NCBI GenBank assembly: GCA_945878865.1
Contig: CAMCUD010000014.1
Coordinates: 1 to 64,000 of the forward strand
Source: Bifidobacterium breve
Lineage (GTDB): Bacteria > Actinomycetota > Thermoleophilia > Solirubrobacterales > Solirubrobacteraceae
Reading direction: 5' to 3'
Length of the DNA stretch: 64,000 bases
Of this stretch, positions 18,907 to 28,669 are shown in pieces. The position numbers were made by a program, and so were the translations under genes. The notes under the pieces are model-generated. The model saw nothing but the letters and a program-made list of their open reading frames with translations. It ran no database searches and was not told where the DNA came from. How positions within the stretch are numbered: position 1 is the first letter of the stretch; each line of letters begins with the position of its first letter.

Positions 18907-20460
18907 ATGCAGGACACGAGGACCACACGCCGGCGGTTCGTCGCCGGCTCAGCGGCGGCCGCCGCGGCCTATGCGGTGGGGGTGCGCCCGGCGGCCGCCG
19001 CCGTCCGGGAGGAGCGCCACCGCGCGGTGATCATCGGCAGCGGGTTCGGCGGCTCGGTGACCGCGCTGCGGCTCGCGCAGGCGGGGGTCAACGTGCTCAT
19101 GCTCGAACGCGGACGCGCGTGGCCAGCGGGGCAACCGGGCGTCTTCCCGCGATTGTCCAACCTCGATCACCGCGGCGTCTGGCTGAACTCGATCCCGATC
19201 CCGGGTGTGAAGCGGTACACCGGCCTGGTCGAGATGTTCGCGGGCGAGGGCATCGACGTCATGGCGCCGGCGGCGGTCGGCGGCGGCTCGGTGCCCTACC
19301 ACGGCATGTCCGTCCGGCCCCGCGCCGACCTCTTCGGCGAGGTGATGCCCGGCGAGCTGGACTACGACGAGTTCGCCTCGGTCTGGTACCCGAAGGCCGA
19401 GCAGATGCTCCAGGTCGCGCGCATGCCCGACGACGTCCTGAACCACCCGCGGTACAGGAGCTCGCGCCAGTTCCAGGAGTACGTCCGGCGCGCCGGGCTC
19501 CCACCGGCGCGGCCCGTGCCGATGACCATCGACTGGGAGCAGGTCCGCCGGGAGCTGCGCGGCGAGCTGCCGCCGCTGATCAGCCGGGGTGAGGTCGTCA
19601 TCGGCGTGAGCGGCCCGGGCAAGCGCTCCCTCGACACGAACTACCAGCCGGCGGCGCGCGCGACCGGCCGGCTCGACCTGCGCCCGCTGCACCAGGTCAC
19701 GGAGATCCGGCGGGACGCGAGCGGGCGCTGGGTCGTCGAGGTCGAGATCATCACGACGACCGGCCGCGTGGTCGACCGGCTGCGCGTGACGACCGACGCG
19801 CTCTTCCTCGGCGCGGGGACGATGAACACGTCGAAGCTGCTGCTGCGCGCCCGCGACACCGGTGCGGTGCCCGACCTGCCCGACGACATCGGCCGCTTCT
19901 GGGGGACGAACGGGGACGTCATCCACACCACGGTCCTGCGCGACCAGACCGGGACGTGGCAGGGCGGCCCGGCGAACGTCGCGTCGCTGGACTGGGACAA
20001 CCCCGAGGGGCCGGTGACGCTGATTTTCGCCCCGCTGCCCGTCTCGAGCGAGTCGCACATGATGGAGCTCGTCGCGATCTTCATCCCCGACGGGCACGGC
20101 ACGCTGAGCTACGACGGCGCCAAGGACAAGCTCAAGGTGCGCTGGCCGAAGGCCGCCGACGCGCACGCGATCGGGGTCGCGCGACGGCGGATGGCCCAGC
20201 TCACGCGCGCCGCCGGCGCCGTCGGCAACTTCGACTCGACCCGCGTCGCGAACGCGACGTTCCACCAGCTCGGCGGCGCGGTCATCGGCAAGGCGTGCGA
20301 CCGCCACGGCCGCGTCCTGGGCCAGCGCGGTCTGTACGTCACCGACGGCGCGCTCATCCCGGGGTCGACGGCGTGCGCCAACCCGTCGTTGACCATCGCC
20401 GCGCTGGCGGAGCGCAACGCGGCGACCGTCGTCGCCGACGACGTGGGGATCGTGTTCTGA
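18907..20460 (+). CDS. Tat-exported GMC oxidoreductase, cholesterol-oxidase-like
   Basis: A 517-residue flavoprotein. A twin-arginine signal (TTRRRFVAGSAAAAAAYAVG) is followed by the FAD dinucleotide motif VIIGSGFGGSVTALRLAQAG at about 41-60 and PAAVGGGSVPYHGMSVRP; C-terminal GMC-type motifs include NATFHQLGGAVIG (catalytic His region) and LYVTDGALIPGSTACANPSL followed by TIAAL. Secreted class-I sterol oxidases of actinomycetes have this layout; the true substrate could be another 3-hydroxysteroid or alcohol. GGGGGAG precedes the ATG. The gene is divergent from a TetR regulator with an operator between them. Confidence 0.85.
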   Translation: MQDTRTTRRRFVAGSAAAAAAYAVGVRPAAAAVREERHRAVIIGSGFGGSVTALRLAQAGVNVLMLERGRAWPAGQPGVFPRLSNLDHRGVWLNSIPIPGVKRYTGLVEMFAGEGIDVMAPAAVGGGSVPYHGMSVRPRADLFGEVMPGELDYDEFASVWYPKAEQMLQVARMPDDVLNHPRYRSSRQFQEYVRRAGLPPARPVPMTIDWEQVRRELRGELPPLISRGEVVIGVSGPGKRSLDTNYQPAARATGRLDLRPLHQVTEIRRDASGRWVVEVEIITTTGRVVDRLRVTTDALFLGAGTMNTSKLLLRARDTGAVPDLPDDIGRFWGTNGDVIHTTVLRDQTGTWQGGPANVASLDWDNPEGPVTLIFAPLPVSSESHMMELVAIFIPDGHGTLSYDGAKDKLKVRWPKAADAHAIGVARRRMAQLTRAAGAVGNFDSTRVANATFHQLGGAVIGKACDRHGRVLGQRGLYVTDGALIPGSTACANPSLTIAALAERNAATVVADDVGIVF

Positions 20461-20463
20461 GCC

Positions 20464-20967
20464 TCAGCCGAGCAGCTTCGCCTTCTGCTCGGCGAACTCC
20501 GCGTCGGTGAGCGCGCCGGCCTGGTGCAGCTGGCTGAGCCGCTCGAGCTTGGCGATCGGATCGTCGTCGGCGGTGGCCACGGCCGCAGGCTGGGCCGCCA
20601 TCGCCGGCATGCCGATCCCCGCGCCGTCGGGGCCGAACGCCTCCGGGCCGAACATCTGCACGATGTTCGCGCGGCCGCTCGGATCGGCGATGGTCGCGTA
20701 GGCGAACTCGTTCGGGTCCTCGAGCGAGTACCAGACGGGGTAGCGCTGGCCCGGCTGCGGGATCTGGACGCGCGAGACCGTGGTGGTCTTCGTCGCGTCG
20801 AACGCCGGCGCGCCGTCGATCGGCTCGATCCGGAACGTCATCTTGATGCGGGGGTTGTCGTTGATCGTCATCCCCGTGTCCTGGACGGAGGTCACCGTCC
20901 CGACGGCCTTGGCGCCTTCCGCCATGAGGTTGGCGGCGCGCTTCTTCTTGCTGGTGAAGAGTCCCAT
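20464..20967 (-). CDS. SHOCT-domain protein
   Basis: A 167-residue cytosolic protein. The N-terminal two thirds (AVGTVTSVQDTGMTINDNPR, then MTFRIEPIDG) look like a small beta-rich domain also found in other SHOCT proteins; the C-terminus DPIAKLERLSQLHQAGALTD followed by AEFAEQKAKLLG is a clear SHOCT helix pair, a short oligomerisation motif. No enzyme motif is seen. It has a strong ribosome site (GGGAGGGAGG) and is divergent from fdhD, with 48 bases between. Confidence 0.8.
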   Translation of the reverse strand: MGLFTSKKKRAANLMAEGAKAVGTVTSVQDTGMTINDNPRIKMTFRIEPIDGAPAFDATKTTTVSRVQIPQPGQRYPVWYSLEDPNEFAYATIADPSGRANIVQMFGPEAFGPDGAGIGMPAMAAQPAAVATADDDPIAKLERLSQLHQAGALTDAEFAEQKAKLLG

Positions 20968-21015
20968 GGTGCGTCAACGTTCCTCCCTCCCGCGTCTTAC
21001 GGCAACATCGAAACG

Positions 21016-21798
21016 ATGTCCGACACGTCCCAGATGACCTCGCGCGTCGCGCTTGACGGCGTCGACGACCTCGTCGCCGTCGAGGAGCCGCTGGAGATCC
21101 GCGTCGGTGGCGCGCCTCTGGCGGTCACGATGCGGACGCCCGGCCACGACGAGGAGCTCGCGGTGGGGTTCCTGCACGGGGAGGGCCTGCTCGATCTCAG
21201 GTCCCCCGTGCGCGCGGGCCTGACGGACGACCTCGCGGCGAACATCGTCGAAGTCACCGCGACGCTGACGCGCGACCCGGGCGCGCGGCGGTTCTATACG
21301 ACCTCGTCGTGCGGGGTCTGCGGACGCGGCGCGCTGGACGAGGTCGCGCTGTGGGCGCCCGACGTCGGCGCGCGCGACACGCCGCAGGTCTCCCGCGAGC
21401 TGCTGGCGGCGCTCCCCGACCGCCTGCGCCAGCCGGGGTTCGCCGCGACCGGCGGCCTGCACGCGACCGGCCTCTTCGATGCGGCCGGCACGCTGCTCTG
21501 CGTGCGGGAGGACGTCGGCCGGCACAACGCGATGGACAAGGTCATCGGGCGCCAGCTCCTCGACGGCGCGCTCCCTCTGGGGGACCGGCTCCTGTGCGTG
21601 AGCGGGCGGCTGAGCTTCGAGCTCGTGCAGAAGGCGGCGATGGCGGGCGCCCCGGTCCTCGTGGGCGTGGGCGCGCCGACCTCGCTGGCGGTGTCCCTCG
21701 CGCGCGAGTGCGGGATGACGCTCGGCGGTTTCGCGCGCGAAGGGCGGATCAACGTCTACGCGGGCGCATCGCGGCTCAGCCCCGCCGCAGGTCCTTGA
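21016..21798 (+). CDS. fdhD: Formate dehydrogenase accessory sulfurtransferase FdhD
   Basis: A 260-residue protein. FdhD passes sulfur from a cysteine desulfurase to the molybdenum cofactor of formate-dehydrogenase-type enzymes. Visible motifs: EEPLEIRVGGAPLAVTMRTP, HDEELAVGFLHGEG, SSCGVCGRGALDEV (the C-x2-C functional loop), GGLHATGLFD, EDVGRHNAMDKVIG and GAPTSLAVSLARECGMTLGG. MSDTSQMTSRV at 21016 is chosen because the upstream open frame is antisense to the SHOCT gene. The likely client is the YdeP-type oxidoreductase at 14011. The 3' end overlaps the convergent GNAT gene by 23 bases. Confidence 0.93.
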   Translation: MSDTSQMTSRVALDGVDDLVAVEEPLEIRVGGAPLAVTMRTPGHDEELAVGFLHGEGLLDLRSPVRAGLTDDLAANIVEVTATLTRDPGARRFYTTSSCGVCGRGALDEVALWAPDVGARDTPQVSRELLAALPDRLRQPGFAATGGLHATGLFDAAGTLLCVREDVGRHNAMDKVIGRQLLDGALPLGDRLLCVSGRLSFELVQKAAMAGAPVLVGVGAPTSLAVSLARECGMTLGGFAREGRINVYAGASRLSPAAGP

Positions 21799-22246
21799 CG
21801 AACCGCGGTTCGACCAGCGCCGCACCGTGCCAGTCGCGCACGCGCGGAGGACCCTCCGTGCGCCAGCCGCATCGCTCGTAGAACGCGACCGCCGGCCCGC
21901 GCTCCTCCGTGTTCAGCCATGCCTGGGCGACGCCCGCGGCCGTGAGCGCGGCCTCGGCCGCCTCGAGCAGCGCACGTCCGACGCCCGCACCCCAGCACCG
22001 AGGATGGACGTAGAGCCGGAGGACCTCACCGGTCTCGACGTCCCAGGCGACGAACCCGCAGACGCCGTTCTCGTCCTCGGCGACGACGTCGGCCGGGTGC
22101 GTCCGACCGGCGTTGGCACGACGGATGCGCTCCTCGCCGAGGAAGCTCGACCAGCCCGCGACGCCGGCCTCCGTGAGGACGTCCGACACCGCGGGGGCGT
22201 CGCGCTCGGTCGCGGGGCGGAGACGGAACTCGGCCATGCGCCCCAT
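21776..22246 (-). CDS. GNAT-family N-acetyltransferase
   Basis: A 156-residue protein with the GNAT fold in order: RLRPATERDAPAVSDVLTEA (beta1-alpha1), ENGVCGFVAWDVETGEVLRL (beta3-beta4), LYVHPRCWGAGVGRALLEAA (acetyl-CoA loop, R/Q-x2-G-x-G/A type), and AWLNTEERGPAVAFYERCGW (C-terminal motif B). The substrate is unknown. The start may instead be MAEFRLRP at 22237. The last 23 bases overlap the end of fdhD on the opposite strand. Confidence 0.85.
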   Translation of the reverse strand: MGRMAEFRLRPATERDAPAVSDVLTEAGVAGWSSFLGEERIRRANAGRTHPADVVAEDENGVCGFVAWDVETGEVLRLYVHPRCWGAGVGRALLEAAEAALTAAGVAQAWLNTEERGPAVAFYERCGWRTEGPPRVRDWHGAALVEPRFVKDLRRG

Positions 22247-22283
22247 GGTGACGCGCCGCCGCGGGCCGCGCAGCGGCGACGTC

Positions 22284-24323
<2,040 letters not shown>

Positions 24324-24351
24324 TCAGCGTGCGTGCGAGATACTCCGACGC

Positions 24352-24864
24352 GTGAGCGAGTCCACCGACCAGCACCGCGCCGCGGCCGCCGAGCTCGGCC
24401 CGATCCCCGTCGCGGTCATCACCGTCAGCGACACCCGCACCGAAGCCGACGACCGCAGCGGCGGGTACCTGCGCGAGCAGATCGCCGCCGCCGGCCACGA
24501 GGTCGCGCTCTACCGGATCGTCCCCGACGAGCCGTACCCGATCACGCAGGCGCTGACCGAGGCGCTGCGCTCCCCGGCGCGGATCGCGCTGTTCAACGGC
24601 GGCACCGGGATCGCGCGGCGCGACCGCACGTACGACCTCATCGCCTCCTCGCTCAAGCGCGAGCTTCCCGGCTTCGGTGAGCTCTTCCGCATGCTGAGCT
24701 GGGAGGAGGTCGGCGCCGCGGCGATGCTGTCGCGCGCGACCGCCGGCACGATCGACGACACGTTCGTCGTGTGCATGCCCGGGTCGACGAACGCGGTGCA
24801 GCTCGCCTGGACGAAGCTCCTCGCCCCCGAGCTGCAGCACCTCGCGTGGGAGCTGACCCGGTAG
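24352..24864 (+). CDS. moaB: Molybdenum cofactor biosynthesis protein MoaB/MogA family
   Basis: A 170-residue protein starting with GTG. The MoCF_biosynth motifs are [38 protein letters not shown] and [15 protein letters not shown]. MoaB/MogA-type proteins adenylate molybdopterin before molybdenum insertion by MoeA; the moeA gene is about 5 kb downstream. GATACT seven bases before the GTG suggests leaderless transcription. The downstream acetyltransferase gene begins inside its last codons. Confidence 0.9.
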   Translation: MSESTDQHRAAAAELGPIPVAVITVSDTRTEADDRSGGYLREQIAAAGHEVALYRIVPDEPYPITQALTEALRSPARIALFNGGTGIARRDRTYDLIASSLKRELPGFGELFRMLSWEEVGAAAMLSRATAGTIDDTFVVCMPGSTNAVQLAWTKLLAPELQHLAWELTR

Positions 24865-25409
24865 CGCGCGGCCTGTACCGCTTCGCCGACGAGCCCGAGC
24901 TCGTCGCCGCCTACGACCGCGCCCAGGCGCTCGTCGCGCGGTACAACGCGTCGGAACCCGGGGAGCGCGACACGCTGCTGCGCGAGCTGCTCGGGCACGT
25001 CGGCGCGAACGTCACGGTCATGCCGACGCTGCGCTGCGACTACGGGCGCAACGTCTCCGTCGGTGACGAGACCTTCGTCAACTACGACGCGGTCTTCCTC
25101 GACCCGGCGCCGATCACCATCGGCGCGCACTGCCAGATCGCCCCGCGCGTCCAGCTGCTCACCGCCGAGCACCCGGTCGACCCCGAGCCGCGGCGCGTCG
25201 GCTGGGAGTCGGCTCGGCCGATCACGCTGGGCGACAACGTGTGGCTCGGCGGCGGCGTGATCGTCTGCCCGGGCGTGACGATCGGCGACGACACGGTCGT
25301 GGGCGCCGGCGCCGTGGTCATCGGCGACCTGCCGGCCGGGGTGGTCGCCGCCGGCAATCCCGCGCGCGTCGTGGGCGAGATCGCTACTCGAGGTCCTCGA
25401 GGTACGTGA
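24846..25409 (+). CDS. Maltose O-acetyltransferase-like hexapeptide-repeat acyltransferase
   Basis: A 187-residue left-handed beta-helix acyltransferase of the LacA/Maa family: [20 protein letters not shown] is the N-terminal maltose-acetyltransferase helix, then hexapeptide turns ([57 protein letters not shown] with the catalytic-site His, [39 protein letters not shown]). GTG at 24846 is the best start; it overlaps moaB by 19 bases. The C-terminus overlaps the convergent small secreted gene by 26 bases. Confidence 0.83.
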   Translation: MGADPVARGLYRFADEPELVAAYDRAQALVARYNASEPGERDTLLRELLGHVGANVTVMPTLRCDYGRNVSVGDETFVNYDAVFLDPAPITIGAHCQIAPRVQLLTAEHPVDPEPRRVGWESARPITLGDNVWLGGGVIVCPGVTIGDDTVVGAGAVVIGDLPAGVVAAGNPARVVGEIATRGPRGT

Positions 25410-25686
25410 GCGACCCGTCCTGATTGGCGGAGATGTCGAGGCAGAAGAAGCCGTAGCGGCTGTACTCCTGCTGCTTCTTCGCGCTCAGCGCGCAGACCTG
25501 GCCCTTGCGGTACTTCCCGGTCTTGCGCAGGCGCTGGCACTGTGCGCGGGCCTTCTTCGTCTTCTTCGTCGCGCAGCCGCGCTTCTTCGCCGCGGCGTCG
25601 GCCGTATCGACGACGGGTGCAGCGACGGGGGCGGCCAGGGCGAGCGCGCCACAGAGGGCCAGGGACAGCATCACGAGCCGGAACAT
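25384..25686 (-). CDS. Small secreted cysteine-containing protein
   Basis: A 100-residue protein with a signal peptide (LVMLSLALCGALALAAPVAA) and a short basic mature domain of about 65 residues containing four cysteines (GCATKKTKKARAQCQRLRKT, VCALSAKK, GFFCLDIS), which could form two disulfides. I do not recognise the family. TAGCGT seven bases before the ATG (25694-25699) is a leaderless -10 candidate. The last 26 bases are antisense to the end of the acetyltransferase gene. Confidence 0.65.
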   Translation of the reverse strand: MFRLVMLSLALCGALALAAPVAAPVVDTADAAAKKRGCATKKTKKARAQCQRLRKTGKYRKGQVCALSAKKQQEYSRYGFFCLDISANQDGSLTYLEDLE

Positions 25687-25745
25687 GCGGCCAACGCTAC
25701 CCCGAAAACCTGCGCGACGCCGCCGCATGGTGCAGACTGCGCGCC

Positions 25746-26654
25746 GTGGAGACCTTGGCGGGGGTGAGCCTCAAGCACGCCGACGGCGCGTTCGCCGGCG
25801 CGGGTGGACTGCGCATCACGTGGCAGTCCTGGCACGACGTCACGGCGCCGACCCGCGCGCACGTCGTCGTGGCGCACGGCGCCGCCGAGCACGGCGGCCG
25901 CTACGTGCGGGTTGCGCGGGAGCTCGCTCCGCGCGGGTTCCCCGTCTGGGCGATCGACCATCGCGGCCACGGCCGCAGCGAGGGCCGCCGCATCATGGTC
26001 GACCGGTTCGCGCACGCGACCGCCGACCTCGACCGGCTCATCGACACGGTCACCGCGAGCGACCCGGGGCGGCCTGTGTTCCTCCTCGGTCACAGCATGG
26101 GCGGCGCGCTCTCGCTGCTCTACGGGCTCGAGCGCCAGGAGCGCCTCGCCGGGATGGTCCTCAGTGCGCCAGCCGCCTCGGACGCCGGCGCGCCCGCGCA
26201 CCTGCGCATCGCCGGCACGCTGCAGGCCGACCGGGTGCTCTCGCGCTTCGCCCCCGGCCTCGGACTGCTGGCGCTCGACCCCGAGGGGCTGAGCCGCGAC
26301 CCCACCGAAGTCCGCGCGTACATCGAGGACCCGCTTGTCACCGTCGGCAAACTGCCGGCACGAACCGCCGGCGAGCTGCGCCGGGCGATCCGCGGCCCCT
26401 TCGCGCGCGACCTCGGCGCGCTCACCCTTCCCCTTCTGCTCCTGCACGGCGCCGCCGACCCGCTCGTCCCCGTCGCCGCGGGCGAGCACATCCGCGACCG
26501 CGTGTCAGGCCAGGACGTGACACTCCTCGTCTACCCCGATGCGCGGCACGAGCTGTTCAACGAGCTGCCCGAGGCCCGCGACCGCGCGCTCGCGGACCTC
26601 GTGGGTTGGCTCGATGGGCACGCTCCGCGCCGCACGGGGCGCTTCACGCGTTAG
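25746..26654 (+). CDS. Alpha/beta hydrolase, monoacylglycerol-lipase-like (copy 1)
   Basis: A 302-residue cytosolic hydrolase of the lysophospholipase/MGLL type: HVVVAHGAAEHGGRY (HGxxEHxxRY family motif), WAIDHRGHGRSEG, the nucleophile elbow LLGHSMGG (Ser at about 117), GAADPLVP (Asp) and DARHELFNE (His). It is clearly paralogous to the gene at 27547; both share the stretch WQSW, EHGGRY, VWAIDH, GHGRSEG and LLGHSMGGA. Start is GTG at 25746. The two copies flank an SRPBCC-ArsR operon. Its stop overlaps the end of the ArsR gene by four bases. Confidence 0.85.
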   Translation: METLAGVSLKHADGAFAGAGGLRITWQSWHDVTAPTRAHVVVAHGAAEHGGRYVRVARELAPRGFPVWAIDHRGHGRSEGRRIMVDRFAHATADLDRLIDTVTASDPGRPVFLLGHSMGGALSLLYGLERQERLAGMVLSAPAASDAGAPAHLRIAGTLQADRVLSRFAPGLGLLALDPEGLSRDPTEVRAYIEDPLVTVGKLPARTAGELRRAIRGPFARDLGALTLPLLLLHGAADPLVPVAAGEHIRDRVSGQDVTLLVYPDARHELFNELPEARDRALADLVGWLDGHAPRRTGRFTR

Positions 26655-26965
26655 CGCTCCTCCTCGGCGATGCGCTTGATCGCCGCCAGCCGCGCGTCCC
26701 ACGCCGCGGCGACCTCGACGAGCCGGCGCGCGGCGAGCTCGAGGCGCTCGGGCCGGACCTCGTAGCGGACCTCGCGTCCGGCCTCGCGGCGAGCCACCAG
26801 ACCGGCCTTGTCGAGCACGCCGAGGTGCTTGACCACGGCGACCCGGCTGACCGGCAGGTCGGCGGCGAGGGTCGTCGCGCTCGCCTGCCCGCGGTCGGCG
26901 AGAAGCTGGAGCACGTCGCGCCGCGTGGGGTCGGCGAGCGCGGCGAACACCTCTCCGTCCTGCAT
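26651..26965 (-). CDS. ArsR-family winged-helix regulator
   Basis: A 104-residue repressor-type protein: VFAALADPTRRDVLQLLADR, the helix-turn-helix SATTLAADLPVSRVAVVKHL and the wing RREAGREVRYEVRPE. No metal-binding cysteine pair is present, so it belongs to the SRPBCC-associated group rather than the metal sensors. It begins four bases after the SRPBCC gene in the same operon. The two 20-base palindromes at 27448 and 27481 are its probable operators. Confidence 0.9.
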   Translation of the reverse strand: MQDGEVFAALADPTRRDVLQLLADRGQASATTLAADLPVSRVAVVKHLGVLDKAGLVARREAGREVRYEVRPERLELAARRLVEVAAAWDARLAAIKRIAEEER

Positions 26966-26969
26966 GCGG

Positions 26970-27425
26970 TCAGACCTCCACCGCGGCGGCGTAGTCGGCG
27001 AGCTGACCGAGCTCGAACGCCCAGCCCTCCGTGTTGCCGGCGTGGTTGCGCGCCTTCGTCTCCTCGGTCGTCGCCAGCGAGGCGAAGCCGGTCTCGACGA
27101 CCCGCAGCAGCGTGCCGTCACCGTGCGAGGCGAGGGTGAACTCGACCCGCGTGGCGTTGCCGTCGCGGACGTCGGGGCCGGCCGGATCCTTGAACGGCGC
27201 CCAGCGGAAGGCGAAGCGATGCGGCGCCTCGACGACCTCGACGACCGCGTGGTTCGTCCCGTGCTGCTCCCAGCGCAGCGCCATCGCGCCGCCGGGCCGC
27301 AGATCGATCTCGGCGCCGGCGTCGCCGAACCAGCGGCCGAGGTGCTCAGCCTCGGTGACCAGCGCCCACACGCGCTCGATCGGCGCGTCGATCGTCGTCT
27401 CTCGTTCGATGCTGTCGGGAACCAT
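26970..27425 (-). CDS. SRPBCC domain protein (AHSA1-like)
   Basis: A 151-residue START-like ligand-binding protein: SIERETTIDAPIERVWALVT at the N-terminus, LGRWFGDAGAEIDLRPGG (the W-F/DP region), and FTLASHGDGTLLRVVETGF. Such proteins are usually encoded with an ArsR regulator; their ligands are mostly unknown. AGGAGGG precedes the ATG. Its -10 (TACGGT) lies inside the ArsR-type palindrome at 27448, so it is probably repressed by the partner protein. Confidence 0.88.
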   Translation of the reverse strand: MVPDSIERETTIDAPIERVWALVTEAEHLGRWFGDAGAEIDLRPGGAMALRWEQHGTNHAVVEVVEAPHRFAFRWAPFKDPAGPDVRDGNATRVEFTLASHGDGTLLRVVETGFASLATTEETKARNHAGNTEGWAFELGQLADYAAAVEV

Positions 27426-27447
27426 CGTCGCCCTCCTGGGGTCGGTT

Positions 27448-27467
27448 GTGTAACCGTAGAGTTACAC
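27448..27467. promoter_or_regulatory. ArsR operator 1
   Basis: GTGTAACCGTAGAGTTACAC, a 20-base palindrome matching operator 2 at 17 of 20 positions. On the minus strand it contains TACGGT (27454-27459), the likely -10 of the SRPBCC-ArsR operon. Confidence 0.7.
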
Positions 27468-27480
27468 ACTTCCACCGCTC

Positions 27481-27500
27481 GTGCAACCCTAGGGTTACAC
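27481..27500. promoter_or_regulatory. ArsR operator 2
   Basis: GTGCAACCCTAGGGTTACAC, a 20-base palindrome centred 33 bases (about three helical turns) from operator 1. On the plus strand it contains TAGGGT (27490-27495), a likely -10 for the second hydrolase gene. Confidence 0.7.
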
Positions 27501-27546
27501 ATCCATGCGTCGCGCCGCCGCGTCCACTGCGCCACACTCCGGAGTC

Positions 27547-28437
27547 ATGAGCACGATCGCCGCGCCCCAGCACGCCGAGGGATCGTTCACGGGCGCTGCC
27601 GGCCGGCGCATCGCGTGGCAGTCCTGGCGCGACCCCGAGGCCGAGACCCGCGCCCGGATCGTCATCGCCCACGGCGCCGGCGAGCACGGCGGGCGCTACC
27701 GGCACCTCGCCCGGGCGCTGCCGGGCCGCGGCTATCCGGTGTGGGCGATCGACCACCACGGCCACGGCCGCAGCGAAGGACCGCGGTATCTCGAGAGCTA
27801 CGACGACGCGGTCACCGACCTCGACCAGCTCGTCGAGCTCGTCAGCGCCGAGGACCCGGCGGCCCCGCTGTTCCTCCTCGGCCACAGCATGGGCGGCGCC
27901 ATCGCGCTGCTGTACGCGCTGCGCCATCAGGCCAAGCTGTCCGGGCTCATCATCAGCGCCCCGGCGACCTCGGACGCCGCCGCACCCCTGCCGCTGCGCT
28001 ACGCGGGCCGGATCCTCCAGCTCGATCGCCTCATCGCGCGGCTGTCACCCGAGTTCGGCCTTGTCGCGCTGCCGCCGCAGGACCTCAGCCGCGACCCGGC
28101 GGAGGTGCAGGCGTACATCGACGACCCGCTCGTGCCGGGCGGCGGCAAGCTCAAGGCGAAGACCGCCTCGGAGATGGCCAAGGCGATGCGCGGGCCGCTG
28201 GCCAAGGACCTCGGCGCGATCACCGTCCCGATCCTGCTCATCCACGGCAGCGACGACCCGCTCATCCCGCTGGACGCCAGCGAGCACGTGCGCGACCACG
28301 TCCGCAGCGACGACATCACGATGCACGTCTACCCCGGGCTGCTGCATGAGGTCTTCAACGAGCTGGCCGAGGACCGCGACCGGGCGATCGAGGACGTCCT
28401 CGCCTGGCTCGACGCGAGGGCGGTCAGCCCCCGCTGA
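27547..28437 (+). CDS. Alpha/beta hydrolase, monoacylglycerol-lipase-like (copy 2)
   Basis: A 296-residue paralogue of the hydrolase at 25746: RIVIAHGAGEHGGRY, VWAIDHHGHGRSEG, LFLLGHSMGGAIALLY (nucleophile Ser), HGSDDPLIP (Asp) and PGLLHEVFNE (His). ATG at 27547 has GGAG five bases upstream; an in-frame ATG at 27505, nine bases after a TAGGGT box, is an alternative that would add 14 residues. It is divergent from the SRPBCC-ArsR operon and shares its operator region, so ArsR control is likely. Its 3' end overlaps moaD by 14 bases. Confidence 0.86.
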   Translation: MSTIAAPQHAEGSFTGAAGRRIAWQSWRDPEAETRARIVIAHGAGEHGGRYRHLARALPGRGYPVWAIDHHGHGRSEGPRYLESYDDAVTDLDQLVELVSAEDPAAPLFLLGHSMGGAIALLYALRHQAKLSGLIISAPATSDAAAPLPLRYAGRILQLDRLIARLSPEFGLVALPPQDLSRDPAEVQAYIDDPLVPGGGKLKAKTASEMAKAMRGPLAKDLGAITVPILLIHGSDDPLIPLDASEHVRDHVRSDDITMHVYPGLLHEVFNELAEDRDRAIEDVLAWLDARAVSPR

Positions 28438-28669
28438 CCGGCGGGACGAGCGCGACCTCGGCGCCGTCCTGCAGCGGGGTCCCGTCCGCCGCGTACTCGC
28501 GATCGACCGCGACGGCGAACGTCTCGCGATCGGGCAGCCAGGGCAACGGGCCGGCACGCAGGGCGGCGACGGCGTCGGCGACCGTCGCGCCGTCGGGAAG
28601 TTCCAGCTCCACCTCACCGGTGCCCGCCTCGCGCCGCAGGCTGGCGAAGAGCTTGACGGTGACCGTCAC
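28424..28669 (-). CDS. moaD: Molybdopterin synthase small subunit MoaD (ubiquitin-like)
   Basis: An 81-residue ThiS/MoaD fold protein: VKLFASLRREAGTGEVELEL at the start and the essential C-terminal Gly-Gly (VPPVSGG), which carries the thiocarboxylate used by MoaE. GTG start shares GTGA with the end of moeA. The GG terminus is complete, so it is expected to be functional. Its partner moaE is at 31921. Its 3' end overlaps the convergent hydrolase gene by 14 bases. Confidence 0.9.
   Translation of the reverse strand: MTVTVKLFASLRREAGTGEVELELPDGATVADAVAALRAGPLPWLPDRETFAVAVDREYAADGTPLQDGAEVALVPPVSGG

Noticed and set aside
26651-27425. ArsR-SRPBCC pair as a toxin-antitoxin module
   Set aside because: SRPBCC is a ligand-binding fold, and the operator layout fits ordinary autorepression of a metabolic module.
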